This document shows positions 22,624 to 30,210 of a stretch of 35,053 bases of DNA, in pieces. Under the pieces are notes generated by a model. That model was not told the DNA's origin and did not search any database. It saw nothing but the letters and a program-made list of their open reading frames with translations. The DNA is from Pseudorhodoplanes sp. (GTDB lineage: Bacteria > Pseudomonadota > Alphaproteobacteria > Rhizobiales > Xanthobacteraceae), in assembly GCA_022843165.1 (NCBI GenBank), contig JALHOD010000027.1, positions 1 to 35,053 on the forward strand, written 5' to 3'. The position numbers were made by a program, and so were the translations under genes. Position 1 is the first letter of the stretch; every line of letters begins with the position of its first letter.

Positions 22624-24918
22624 GTGGCCAAAACACCCAAAAAACACAAACCAGCCTTCCCCAGCAAGGAAGAGCTGCTGGCCTTCATTCGTTCGGCGCA
22701 GGGCCAGGTCGGCACCCGCGAGATTGCCCGTGCCTTTCACCTGAAGAACACCGCACGCGCCGAACTGAAGCGCGTCCTGCGCGATCTCTCCGAATCCGGC
22801 GAGATCGAAAACCGGCGCAAGAAACTGCACAGACCGGGCACGCTCGCACCGGTCGAAGTGTGCGACATCATCGAACGCGACCGCGACGGCGAACTGATCG
22901 CAGTCCCGAATGAATGGGACGAGGAAGCGCACGGCCCTGCCCCGAAGGTCCGCGTGATGTCCTCGCGGCGAGCCAAGCCCGCCGAGATTGCCGGCATCGG
23001 CGACCGCGTCCTGCTGCGGGTCGACCCGGCGGACGACGAAGAAGACCCAATCCGCCACAAGGGCCGGGTCATCAAGATTCTCGATCGCGCCAAGCAGCGC
23101 ATCCTTGGCATCTTCCGGAAAAATCCCGCCGGCGGCGGACGTCTTGTCCCGGTCGACAAGAAAGCGCTGGGACGCGAGCTCGCCATTGCGCCCAACGCCA
23201 CGGGCGACGCCGAGGACGGCGAACTTGTCGCCGCCGACGTCGTCAAGCAGGGCCGCTATGGGTTGCCGTCAGCGCGCGTGAAGGAGCGGCTGGGTTCGCT
23301 CAAGAACGAGCGCACGGTCAGCCTGATCGCCATCCACGCCCACTCCATTCCGAATGTTTTTGCGCCCGAAACGCTCGCCGAAGCGGAGGCGGCCAAGCCG
23401 GCGCATTTGTCGGGGCGCGAGGACTGGCGAAAGATTCCCCTGGTGACGATCGACCCGATCGACGCCAAGGACCACGACGACGCGGTCTATGCATCGCCCG
23501 ACAGTGACCCGAACAATCGCGGCGGACATGTTGTGTGCGTCGCCATCGCCGATGTGGCGCATTACGTCAAACCCGGATCCTCGCTCGACCGCGAGGCGCT
23601 CGACCGCGGCAATTCTGTCTATTTCCCCGACCGCGTCGTGCCGATGCTGCCGGAGCGGATATCGAACAATCTGTGTTCGCTGAAACCGAATGTCGATCGG
23701 GCCGCCCTCGCCGTCCGCATGATCATCGGCGTCGACGGTCGCAAGCGCTCGCACAGTTTCCACCGCGTGTTGATCAAGTCCGCGGCAAAATTGCATTATG
23801 TGCAGGCGCAGGATGCCGCAGACGGACGACTGGACGACGTCACGCAGCCGATCAAGACCGCGATCATCGAGCCGCTCTATGCGGCCTATCGCACCATCTT
23901 GAAAGCGCGCAACGAGCGCGGGCCGCTGGATCTCGACCTGCCGGAACGCAAGATCCTGCTCAAGCCCGACGGCACGCTCGATCGCGTGATCGTGCCGGAG
24001 CGCCTCGACGCCCACAAGCTGATCGAGGAATGCATGATTATGGCCAACGTCGCCGCGGCCGAAACGCTCGAGAAAGCGGGCATCCCGCTGATCTATCGCG
24101 TTCACGATGAGCCTGGCGTCGAAAAGGTGGAAGCGTTGAGAGAGCTTCTCAAAACGCTCGATATCCCGTTCCCCAAAGGCAGCGTGTTGAGTCCCGCACT
24201 GTTCAACAGCGTGCTCGCGCGGGTGAAAGGTCAGGATGTCGAGAATCTCGTCAACGAAGTGGTGCTGCGCTCACAATCGCAGGCCGAATATGCGTCCGAG
24301 AATTACGGGCATTTCGGACTGGCTCTGCGCCGCTATGCGCATTTCACCTCGCCGATCCGGCGCTATGCCGACCTGATCGTGCATCGCGCGCTGATCCGCG
24401 CCCTGAAGCTCGGCGACGGCGCATTGCCCGAGAGCGCCGATGTCGCCTCGCTGGGCGAAATCGCGGCGCGCATTTCGGCATCCGAGCGGCGCGCCATGAA
24501 GGCCGAGCGCGAGACCGTGGACCGCCTGATCGCGCATTTCCTGGCCGACCGCATCGGCGCCACCTTCGAAGGCCGGATCGGGGGTGTCACCCGCGCCGGC
24601 CTGTTCATCAAACTCGACGATACCGGGGCCGACGGCTTTGTCCCGGCCCGCACCCTCGGAGACGACTATTTCCACTACGACGAAAAGCGCCACGCCATGA
24701 TCGGCCGCCGGACCGGCGAAACTTATCGGCTGGGCGATCGGGTCAGGGTCAAGCTGGTCGAGGCCATCCCGGTCGCGGGGGCCTTGCGGTTCGAACTGCT
24801 CTCGTCCGGGCAGCATGACAGGTCTGCGCGGAAGAGCTTGGGAAAGCCGCCGCAAGCCTCTAAATACAAAACTAAAACGGCACGCGGAAAATCGCGCAAG
24901 CGGCGCGGAAAGGGCTGA
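22624..24918 (+). CDS. rnr: Ribonuclease R
   Basis: The 764-residue exoribonuclease has an N-terminal helix-turn-helix region (FIRSAQGQVGTREIARAF), OB/cold-shock domains, the RNB catalytic block with the Asp cluster DPIDAKDHDDAVYA (about 278-291) and LIEECMIMANVAAAE, HFTSPIRRYADLIVHR, and a C-terminal S1 domain (GATFEGRIGGVTRAGLFIKL) with a basic tail. It degrades structured RNA 3' to 5'. The start is GTG 22624 with GAGG at 22614-22617. The DUF983 gene begins 5 nt after the stop. Confidence 0.96.
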   Translation: MAKTPKKHKPAFPSKEELLAFIRSAQGQVGTREIARAFHLKNTARAELKRVLRDLSESGEIENRRKKLHRPGTLAPVEVCDIIERDRDGELIAVPNEWDEEAHGPAPKVRVMSSRRAKPAEIAGIGDRVLLRVDPADDEEDPIRHKGRVIKILDRAKQRILGIFRKNPAGGGRLVPVDKKALGRELAIAPNATGDAEDGELVAADVVKQGRYGLPSARVKERLGSLKNERTVSLIAIHAHSIPNVFAPETLAEAEAAKPAHLSGREDWRKIPLVTIDPIDAKDHDDAVYASPDSDPNNRGGHVVCVAIADVAHYVKPGSSLDREALDRGNSVYFPDRVVPMLPERISNNLCSLKPNVDRAALAVRMIIGVDGRKRSHSFHRVLIKSAAKLHYVQAQDAADGRLDDVTQPIKTAIIEPLYAAYRTILKARNERGPLDLDLPERKILLKPDGTLDRVIVPERLDAHKLIEECMIMANVAAAETLEKAGIPLIYRVHDEPGVEKVEALRELLKTLDIPFPKGSVLSPALFNSVLARVKGQDVENLVNEVVLRSQSQAEYASENYGHFGLALRRYAHFTSPIRRYADLIVHRALIRALKLGDGALPESADVASLGEIAARISASERRAMKAERETVDRLIAHFLADRIGATFEGRIGGVTRAGLFIKLDDTGADGFVPARTLGDDYFHYDEKRHAMIGRRTGETYRLGDRVRVKLVEAIPVAGALRFELLSSGQHDRSARKSLGKPPQASKYKTKTARGKSRKRRGKG

Positions 24919-24923
24919 GAATT

Positions 24924-25334
24924 ATGGTCATTGCGGAAACAAAACGGCGCGACGGGCTGACCGCCCTGCTGCGGGGTCTGCAGTGCCGCTGCCCGGCCTG
25001 CGGCGAGGGCCGGATGTTCCGGGCCTTTCTGAAGGTATCCGATCACTGCCCGGCCTGTCATGAGGAATTGCATCATCATCAGGCCGACGATGCCCCGGCC
25101 TATTTCGACATGCTGATTGTTGGCCATATCGTGGTTCCGATCGTACTCTCGGTCGAAATCGCGTTCGCACCGCCCTACTGGGTGCATGCGGCCCTGTGGC
25201 TGCCACTGACGTTCAGCCTGGCCGTCGGATTGCTGCAACCCATCAAGGGCGCGATTGTCGCCTGGCAATGGGCCAACCGCATGCATGGCTTCGACGCGGT
25301 CCCGGTCAAGGTCGCCAGCAACCCGCGATCGTGA
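24924..25334 (+). CDS. DUF983 zinc-ribbon membrane protein
   Basis: The 136-residue product has two CxxC pairs (RCPACGEGRMF, about 23-31, and CPACHEELHHH, about 42-52), forming a probable zinc ribbon, then two hydrophobic helices (about 63-85 and 89-106) and a short tail (QPIKGAIVAWQWANRMHG). DUF983 proteins accompany cytochrome oxidase or RNase genes in alphaproteobacteria; no activity is known to me. It begins 5 nt after rnr and ends 9 nt before the Nudix gene, so it belongs to the same operon. Confidence 0.87.
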   Translation: MVIAETKRRDGLTALLRGLQCRCPACGEGRMFRAFLKVSDHCPACHEELHHHQADDAPAYFDMLIVGHIVVPIVLSVEIAFAPPYWVHAALWLPLTFSLAVGLLQPIKGAIVAWQWANRMHGFDAVPVKVASNPRS

Positions 25335-25343
25335 ACACCTGAC

Positions 25344-26075
25344 ATGAACGATCTGGCGCAACTTCTCACGTCTGCGGAACGAGAACGTCAATCGCCGAAC
25401 GTCCGGCCGAAGGATGCTGCCACTTTGATGCTTGTCGACCGAACCGGCCCGACGCCCAAAGTCTTGCTCGGCAAGCGTCATCACAAGCACACGTTCATGC
25501 CCGGAAAATTCGTGTTTCCCGGCGGCCGCGTCGATCCGTCCGACCGCTTGATGCCGGTGGCGCAACCGCTCAACGCCCACACCGAGGCGTTCCTGATGCG
25601 GAACGTGGTGCGCCCGAGCACCGTCAAGGCACGCGCCATCGCACTGGCCGCCATTCGCGAGACCTTCGAGGAAACGGGTTTGCTGCTCGGCACTCGAAAG
25701 GCACCTGCGGGTCCGGCACCGGCCGGGGTCTGGTCGGATTTCGCCAAACTCGGCTTCACTCCCGACCCGTCGGCGCTGCATTTCATCGTGCGCGCCATCA
25801 CCCCGTCCAAACGCCCGAAACGCTTCGACACCCGGTTTTTCGCCGTCGATGCCAGCGCCATCGCCCATAAGATCGACGGCGTGGTGCATCCCGAGGCGGA
25901 GCTGGTGGAACTGGTCTGGCTGCCGATCTCCGAGGCCCGCAGCCTGGACATGCCGACCATTACTGGGGTGGCACTCAAGGAACTCGAGGCCCGCGTCGCG
26001 GCCGGCTTCGGCCAGGATCTCCCGGTACCGCTCTACCGCATGCCGCGCAATCGCTTCATGCGACACCTGCTGTGA
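25344..26075 (+). CDS. Nudix hydrolase with split Nudix box (NUDT19/NUDT7-like)
   Basis: The 243-residue protein contains FVFPGGRVDPSD (56-67) and AIRETFEETGLLLG (103-116), the two halves of a Nudix box with Glu109/Glu110 as metal ligands. Between G61 and R105 there are about 30 more residues than the canonical GX5EX7RE spacing. A comparable insertion characterises NUDT19/RP2p-type CoA diphosphatases of animals, so a CoA or acyl-CoA pyrophosphatase is a reasonable guess; other diphosphates cannot be excluded. Start ATG 25344 is 9 nt after the DUF983 stop. Confidence 0.85.
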   Translation: MNDLAQLLTSAERERQSPNVRPKDAATLMLVDRTGPTPKVLLGKRHHKHTFMPGKFVFPGGRVDPSDRLMPVAQPLNAHTEAFLMRNVVRPSTVKARAIALAAIRETFEETGLLLGTRKAPAGPAPAGVWSDFAKLGFTPDPSALHFIVRAITPSKRPKRFDTRFFAVDASAIAHKIDGVVHPEAELVELVWLPISEARSLDMPTITGVALKELEARVAAGFGQDLPVPLYRMPRNRFMRHLL

Positions 26076-26165
26076 CCGGGAACGGCCGGACCGGCTTTTC
26101 TTGACTTTCCCGGCCCGGAGGCTAGTTTCCGCGCCAACCAATCCCCCTTTTGAGGTTTCCCGACC

Positions 26166-26333
26166 ATGGCCAAGGCCGTCACCATCAAGGTCAAGCTCGT
26201 TTCCAGCGCGGATACCGGCTTCTATTACGTCGCCAAGAAGAATTCGCGCACCATGACCGACAAGCTTGTGAAGAAGAAATACGACCCGGTCGCCAAGAAG
26301 CACGTCGAATTCCGCGAATCCAAGATCAAGTAA
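26166..26333 (+). CDS. rpmG: Ribosomal protein bL33
   Basis: The 55-residue product matches alphaproteobacterial L33: [20 protein letters not shown], then TRKNSRT-type [20 protein letters not shown] and [12 protein letters not shown]. It lacks the CxxC pairs of zinc-binding L33, so it is the zinc-independent form. It sits on the 50S subunit near the E site. GAGG at 26152-26155 serves the ATG. Too short for many gene lists. An intrinsic terminator follows at 26358-26386. A 90-nt gap separates it from the Nudix gene, so it may have its own promoter. Confidence 0.97.
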   Translation: MAKAVTIKVKLVSSADTGFYYVAKKNSRTMTDKLVKKKYDPVAKKHVEFRESKIK

Positions 26334-26357
26334 CGCGCGACGCCCTGTTGCGCTGAT

Positions 26358-26386
26358 GGGCGCCGTTCCGGCGCCCTTTCCATTTT
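26358..26386 (+). terminator. Intrinsic terminator after rpmG
   Basis: GGGCGCC (26358-26364) pairs perfectly with GGCGCCC (26370-26376) around a GTTCC loop and is followed by TTTCCATTTT. It lies 24 nt after the rpmG stop and probably ends the rnr-to-rpmG transcription. Confidence 0.87.
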
Positions 26387-26405
26387 AGCCGAAAGCTCCG
26401 ATTTC

Positions 26406-26503
26406 GTGGGGCCGGACGCGTCCGGCTGCGCGAAGAGGTGGCCGGCCGGAAGCGGTGACATGAGGAGGCCACTCACACCGCTCCCGGGCCGGCCGAACCC
26501 CAC
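26406..26503. ncRNA. Candidate structured RNA (strand undetermined)
   Basis: Complementary segments nest consistently. GTGGGG (26406-26411) pairs with CCCCAC (26498-26503). Inside it, a 16-base palindrome GCCGGACGCGTCCGGC (26411-26426) forms one hairpin. GGCCGGCC (26440-26447) pairs with GGCCGGCC (26487-26494), and AGCGGTG (26451-26457) pairs with CACCGCT (26476-26482) to extend a second arm. Together these make a closed three-way junction of about 98 nt. I do not recognise an Rfam family; it lacks the GGAA-loop features of SRP RNA. GC-rich DNA makes chance pairing possible. Confidence 0.3.
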
Positions 26504-26647
26504 GGACCCAGGAGATGCGGCGGACCTGAGCATTCCGTAGGGTTATCAAGAAGTTGGCTAAATACTGGCCGGACGCCGCTCTGGACCAATATCCGTGCAG
26601 CCATAGCTGCATCAGCCCAGATCAAGGCTACCCCCACGGGCGGCGGA

Positions 26648-26670
26648 AATCAAAGGACAAGCCTTTGATT
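26648..26670. terminator. Hairpin downstream of pleD, possible terminator
   Basis: AATCAAAGG (26648-26656) and CCTTTGATT (26662-26670) form a perfect 9-bp stem with a 5-nt loop. Read on the minus strand it lies about 85 nt after the pleD stop and is followed by only a short T stretch (TTTCC), so it would be a weak terminator of the divK-pleD transcript. Confidence 0.4.
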
Positions 26671-26700
26671 AATGAGGCAACTTTTCGTCAACCTCAACAA

Positions 26701-26726
26701 TTAGGGTTTCCGGTTAGGGTTTCCGG
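26701..26726. repeat. Perfect 13-bp tandem duplication
   Basis: TTAGGGTTTCCGG occurs twice head to tail (26701-26713 and 26714-26726) just downstream of the pleD stop codon (26755). It is AT-richer than the surroundings. Two copies are too few to call a minisatellite; slippage or a remnant of a longer array are possible origins. Confidence 0.85.
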
Positions 26727-26754
26727 AGCCAGCGGGACGGCTACCGGACGGCAG

Positions 26755-28128
26755 TCAGGCTGCGTCCGCAACCACACGGTTCCGGCCATCCCGCTTGGCG
26801 CGGTAGAGCGCCTGGTCCGCCCGTTTGAGGATATTGGCGGCGTTATCGTCTGCATTTTCCAGAGCGGCAATGCCGATCGAGATCGTGACTTCGATCGAGC
26901 GTTTGCCCTGCTCGACCGGGAACGCGTCCAGCGCGATCCGCCGGCGCAACCGCTCCGCAACCGTCGTCGCCACCGCCATATCGGTCTCTGGCATGACGAT
27001 CACGAATTCCTCACCGCCATAACGGCAGGCCAGATCGATCCCGCGGATCGACTTGCGGACCCGGATGGCGAATTCCCGCAACACATCGTCGCCGGCATCG
27101 TGGCCATAAGTGTCGTTGATCGACTTGAAATAGTCGATATCGAGCACCAGCACGGCGAGCGGCTTTGCGCGCGCGGCCGCCTGTTCGACCAGCGTGGACA
27201 GATGGCTCTCCATATAACGACGGTTGTGGAGCCCGGTCAGTCCATCGGTGATCGCCGCCTCGATCGAGAGCTGGACGTTGTCGCGCAGCCGCTCGGTGTA
27301 ACGCTTCTTCTTGATCTGGGTGCGAACGCGCGCCAGCATTTCGTTCTTGTCAATCGGCCGCATCAAATAGTCGTTGATGCCGATTTCCAGGCCGCGCATC
27401 AGCTTCGCGCCCTCGTCGGTCTCGCACACGGCCAGGATCGGCAGACTGCGCGTGCGATCAAGCGAACGCAGTTGGCTGCACAGCCGCAGGCCGTCGAAAT
27501 TTTCCAGACCGAGCGAGACGATCATCAATTCATAATCGCCTTCCGCCGAACGGAACAGCGCGCCGTTGGGATCGGGCTCGATATCGACGGTATGCTCCGC
27601 GCTCAGCATGTTGGCCAGCCGGTCATAAGACGCGCGGCGGTCGTCCACGATCAGTATCCGGCCATGACGCCCGGTTTCCGCAACGGCTTCCCGCTCCGGG
27701 CTTTCAATCCCTATTTCACGCGACGTGACGGCGCGCATGCGCAACTCGTCCGTCATCATCTTCAGCCGCGTCAGCGAACGCACGCGCGCGATCAGCGCGA
27801 TATCGGAGACCGGCTTGGTCAGAAAATCGTCGGCGCCCGCTTCAAGCCCGGCAACGCGGTCGGACGGCTGATCCAGCGCGGTGACCATGACAACCGGGAT
27901 ATGATGCGTGGCCGGGTTGTTCTTGAGCCGCCGGCAGACTTCGAAGCCGTCCATATCCGGCATCATGACGTCGAGCAGGACGATGTCACATTCGGCGCGT
28001 TCACACGCGGCCAGCGCCTCGGCGCCATTGCTGGCGGTAGCCACGTCAAAATATTCAGCCGAAAGGCGGGCTTCCAGCAATTTCACGTTGGCGGGAACAT
28101 CATCGACGACAAGAACGCGCGCGGTCAT
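26755..28128 (-). CDS. pleD: Response regulator/diguanylate cyclase PleD
   Basis: The 457-residue protein has the REC-REC-GGDEF order of Caulobacter PleD: a first receiver with phospho-acceptor Asp53 (LLDVMMPDMDG) and Lys105, a second degenerate receiver (about 156-272) with Ser at the acceptor position, and a GGDEF domain with the active-site GGEEF (371-375) and the allosteric I-site RGID (362-365), so product inhibition by c-di-GMP is expected. It converts two GTP to c-di-GMP when phosphorylated and in Caulobacter drives pole development. Its start overlaps the divK stop by one base (TGATG), so the two are cotranslated. Confidence 0.96.
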   Translation of the reverse strand: MTARVLVVDDVPANVKLLEARLSAEYFDVATASNGAEALAACERAECDIVLLDVMMPDMDGFEVCRRLKNNPATHHIPVVMVTALDQPSDRVAGLEAGADDFLTKPVSDIALIARVRSLTRLKMMTDELRMRAVTSREIGIESPEREAVAETGRHGRILIVDDRRASYDRLANMLSAEHTVDIEPDPNGALFRSAEGDYELMIVSLGLENFDGLRLCSQLRSLDRTRSLPILAVCETDEGAKLMRGLEIGINDYLMRPIDKNEMLARVRTQIKKKRYTERLRDNVQLSIEAAITDGLTGLHNRRYMESHLSTLVEQAAARAKPLAVLVLDIDYFKSINDTYGHDAGDDVLREFAIRVRKSIRGIDLACRYGGEEFVIVMPETDMAVATTVAERLRRRIALDAFPVEQGKRSIEVTISIGIAALENADDNAANILKRADQALYRAKRDGRNRVVADAA

Positions 28129-28499
28129 CAGGCATTACCCAAAAAATGGCGGACAGTTTCAATGAATTTGCCGACCGAAATCGGTTTGGACAGATAGGCC
28201 TCGCAGCCGCCTTCGCGGATGCGCTCTTCGTCGCCCTTCATGGCAAAGGCCGTCACGGCGATCACGGGAATCGATTTGAGTTCGGAATCGTCCTTGAGCC
28301 ATTTGGTGACTTCCAGTCCCGACACCTCGGGCAACTGGATATCCATCAGGATCAAGTCAGGCCGATGACGGCGTGCGAGATCCATGGCCTCGATGCCATT
28401 GCGGGTGCCGACGGTCTGGTATCCATGCGCTTCGAGCAGGTCGTGGAAGAGCTTCATGTTGAGCTCGTTGTCCTCCACGATCAGGACAGTTTTAGGCAT
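28128..28499 (-). CDS. divK: Single-domain response regulator DivK
   Basis: The 123-residue protein is a stand-alone receiver with acidic pocket residues E9/D10, acceptor Asp53 ([13 protein letters not shown]), Thr83 and Lys105 (AYLSKPI), and no output domain. In Caulobacter and rhizobia DivK, phosphorylated by DivJ/PleC, controls CckA-CtrA and so cell-cycle progression. It overlaps pleD (TGATG) as in other Hyphomicrobiales. Its promoter must lie in the 140-nt divergent spacer shared with the DUF3572 gene. Confidence 0.95.
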   Translation of the reverse strand: MPKTVLIVEDNELNMKLFHDLLEAHGYQTVGTRNGIEAMDLARRHRPDLILMDIQLPEVSGLEVTKWLKDDSELKSIPVIAVTAFAMKGDEERIREGGCEAYLSKPISVGKFIETVRHFLGNA

Positions 28500-28576
28500 T
28501 CCCGCCCCTCCTGGGCATTCCCGACCCGATGCCGGATTGTCCGGCGGCGCCGAGGCGCATCGCCACCGGGCGCGCG

Positions 28577-28588
28577 ATCATGCATGAT
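28577..28588. promoter_or_regulatory. Palindrome in the divergent divK/DUF3572 spacer
   Basis: ATCATGCATGAT is a perfect 12-bp palindrome midway between the two divergent start codons, followed by TTCCG-N8-CGGAA (28606-28623). Either could be a regulator site. No regulator is known for it; the palindrome is simple enough to be chance. Confidence 0.3.
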
Positions 28589-28639
28589 GATGTGATTCAC
28601 GGTAGTTCCGATTTGTTACGGAAACGCAAACGGAAAGCT

Positions 28640-28942
28640 ATGGTTAAGAAAAGCTCAAAGTCGCCACGCGGAAATGCCGAGGCTGTCGCGGTGGCCGCCC
28701 TCGCCTTCATTGCCGCGGATCCGGAGCGCCTGGGGCGTTTTCTGGCCGCGACCGGCATCGGCCCGGCCGATATCCGCATCGCCGCGCGCGAACCGCTGTT
28801 CCTGGCCGGTGTGATCGGCCATATCGCCAGCGACGAAAAGCTCCTGGTATCGTTCGCGGACGAAATCGGCGTGCCTCCCTCCGACATCGACCGTGCCCGG
28901 AAAGCGCTGGCGGGACCGGACTGGGAGCGCGACGCGCCGTGA
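28640..28942 (+). CDS. DUF3572 protein
   Basis: The 100-residue product matches DUF3572: AVAALAFIAADPERLGRFLAATGIGPADIR, then LFLAGVIGHIASDEKLLVSFADEIGVPP. It is helical and has no signal peptide. Function is unknown to me. GGAAAG at 28632-28637 precedes ATG 28640. Its TGA stop overlaps the GTG start of dinB (GTGA at 28939-28942), so DNA polymerase IV is translated by coupling to it, which suggests a regulatory or stoichiometric link. Confidence 0.9.
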   Translation: MVKKSSKSPRGNAEAVAVAALAFIAADPERLGRFLAATGIGPADIRIAAREPLFLAGVIGHIASDEKLLVSFADEIGVPPSDIDRARKALAGPDWERDAP

Positions 28943-30207
28943 CGACCGGATTTTGCCGCGACTGCCTGAGCGACGCGCCCGATGCAAAGACGCGTTGCCC
29001 GGTCTGCGGGTCGCCCCGTCTGGTGCGGCACGGCGAGATCGAACAGCTGGCGATTGCACATGTGGATTGCGACGCCTTTTACGCCACCATCGAGAAACGC
29101 GACAATCCGACGCTGGCGGACCAGCCTCTGATTATCGGCGGCGGACGCCGCGGCGTGGTGAGCACCGCCTGTTATCTGGCGCGCACCTTTGGCGTGCGCT
29201 CGGCGATGCCGATGTTCGAGGCCCGTCGGCTGTGTCCGCAGGCGGCCATCGTGGCTCCCAACATGTCGAAATATGTCGCCGTGGCGCGCGAAGTGCGCCG
29301 CTTGATGTTCGATCTCACTCCGCAGGTCGAGCCGGTGTCGATCGACGAGGCGTTCATGGATCTGTCCGGCACCACCCGCCTGCACGGCATGGCGCCGGCC
29401 AGATCGCTCGCGCGGTTTGCCCGCGAGGTCGAGGCGCAATTGGGGATCACCGTATCGATCGGCCTGTCCTGCAACAAGTTCCTCGCCAAGATCGCATCCG
29501 ATCTGGACAAGCCGCGCGGCTTTGCGGTGCTCGGACAGAATGACGCACTGGCTTTCCTGGCGTCCAAGCCGGTGTCGCTGATCTTCGGCGTCGGGCGCGT
29601 CGCCCAGACGCGTCTCGCCAATGACGGCTTTCACAAGATCGCCGACCTGCAGAAAGCGGACGAAACAGATCTGATGCGCCGCTACGGCACGGAAGGGCAG
29701 CGCCTGTGGCGACTGGCGCGCGGCATCGATCACCGCGAGATCGTGCCCGACCGCGACGCCAAGAGCATCTCGTCCGAAACCACCTTTAACGACGATATCG
29801 CGGACTTGCGCCCGCTGGAAAAAACCTTATGGAGCCTGTCCGAAAAAGTGTCGGCGCGGCTGAAGGCCAAGGCGCTCGCCGGATCGACCATCACACTCAA
29901 ACTCAAGAGCAACGATTTCCGTCTCAGGACGCGGTCGCGTTCGCTGGACAATCCGACCCAGCTCGCCGGCCGCATCTACGCCGCCGGACACGATCTGCTG
30001 GCCCGCGAAATCGACGGCACCCGCTATCGCCTGGTCGGCATTGGCGTCGCCGCGCTGGCCTCCGAAGAGAACGCCGATCCGGCTGACTTGATCGATGTCC
30101 ATGCCAGCCGTGACGCCGCCGCGGAACGCGCGCTCGACAAGCTGCGCGAGCGGTTTGGAAAAACCGCCGTGATCAAGGGGCTGGGACTGGACAGCGAGGA
30201 TACCTAG
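28939..30207 (+). CDS. dinB: DNA polymerase IV with N-terminal zinc ribbon
   Basis: The 422-residue Y-family polymerase has catalytic carboxylates D43 (HVDCDAFYATIE) and D136/E137 (VSIDEAFMDL), the SIGLSCNKFLAKIASDLDKP block, the IFGVGR helix-hairpin-helix and the little-finger domain (SISSETTFNDDI onward). The first 25 residues hold C6RDC9 and C20PVC23, a four-Cys zinc ribbon seen in rhizobial DinB but absent from E. coli. A C-terminal QLxLF clamp motif was not found; clamp binding might use another site. The start is GTG 28939. It converges with eipB across 3 nt. Confidence 0.95.
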   Translation: MTTGFCRDCLSDAPDAKTRCPVCGSPRLVRHGEIEQLAIAHVDCDAFYATIEKRDNPTLADQPLIIGGGRRGVVSTACYLARTFGVRSAMPMFEARRLCPQAAIVAPNMSKYVAVAREVRRLMFDLTPQVEPVSIDEAFMDLSGTTRLHGMAPARSLARFAREVEAQLGITVSIGLSCNKFLAKIASDLDKPRGFAVLGQNDALAFLASKPVSLIFGVGRVAQTRLANDGFHKIADLQKADETDLMRRYGTEGQRLWRLARGIDHREIVPDRDAKSISSETTFNDDIADLRPLEKTLWSLSEKVSARLKAKALAGSTITLKLKSNDFRLRTRSRSLDNPTQLAGRIYAAGHDLLAREIDGTRYRLVGIGVAALASEENADPADLIDVHASRDAAAERALDKLRERFGKTAVIKGLGLDSEDT

Positions 30208-30210
30208 AGC

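Larger units (their letters stand above)
26387..26754. other. Gene-free region with nested complementary segments
   Basis: The 368-nt stretch between the rpmG terminator and the pleD stop has no credible protein. It contains a candidate structured RNA (26406-26503), a 9-bp hairpin (26648-26670), a TGCAGC/GCTGCA 6-bp hairpin (26596-26611) and a 13-bp tandem repeat (26701-26726). These unrelated elements in one spacer are unusual for this otherwise compact window. Confidence 0.6.

Noticed and set aside
21310-23058. A 582-codon open frame on the minus strand
   Set aside because: It is antisense to topA and rnr, which are certain genes. The residue pattern is a mirror of their codon bias.
24723-26303. 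A 526-codon open frame on the minus strand
   Set aside because: It is antisense to the rnr end, DUF983, Nudix and rpmG genes; no recognisable domain.
26390-26530. SRP (4.5S) RNA gene
   Set aside because: The GGAA-type apical loop and the conserved flanking bases are absent. Only the fold complementarity remains, so it is listed as an unassigned candidate.
26554-28197. A 547-codon open frame on the plus strand
   Set aside because: It is antisense to pleD and divK, both with complete motifs. The product looks like His/Arg/Gln-rich reverse translation.
28605-28618. Possible alphaproteobacterial LexA (SOS) box before DUF3572-dinB
   Set aside because: GTTC and GTTA are separated by 6 nt, not the 7 required in GTTC-N7-GTTC, and the second half is imperfect.
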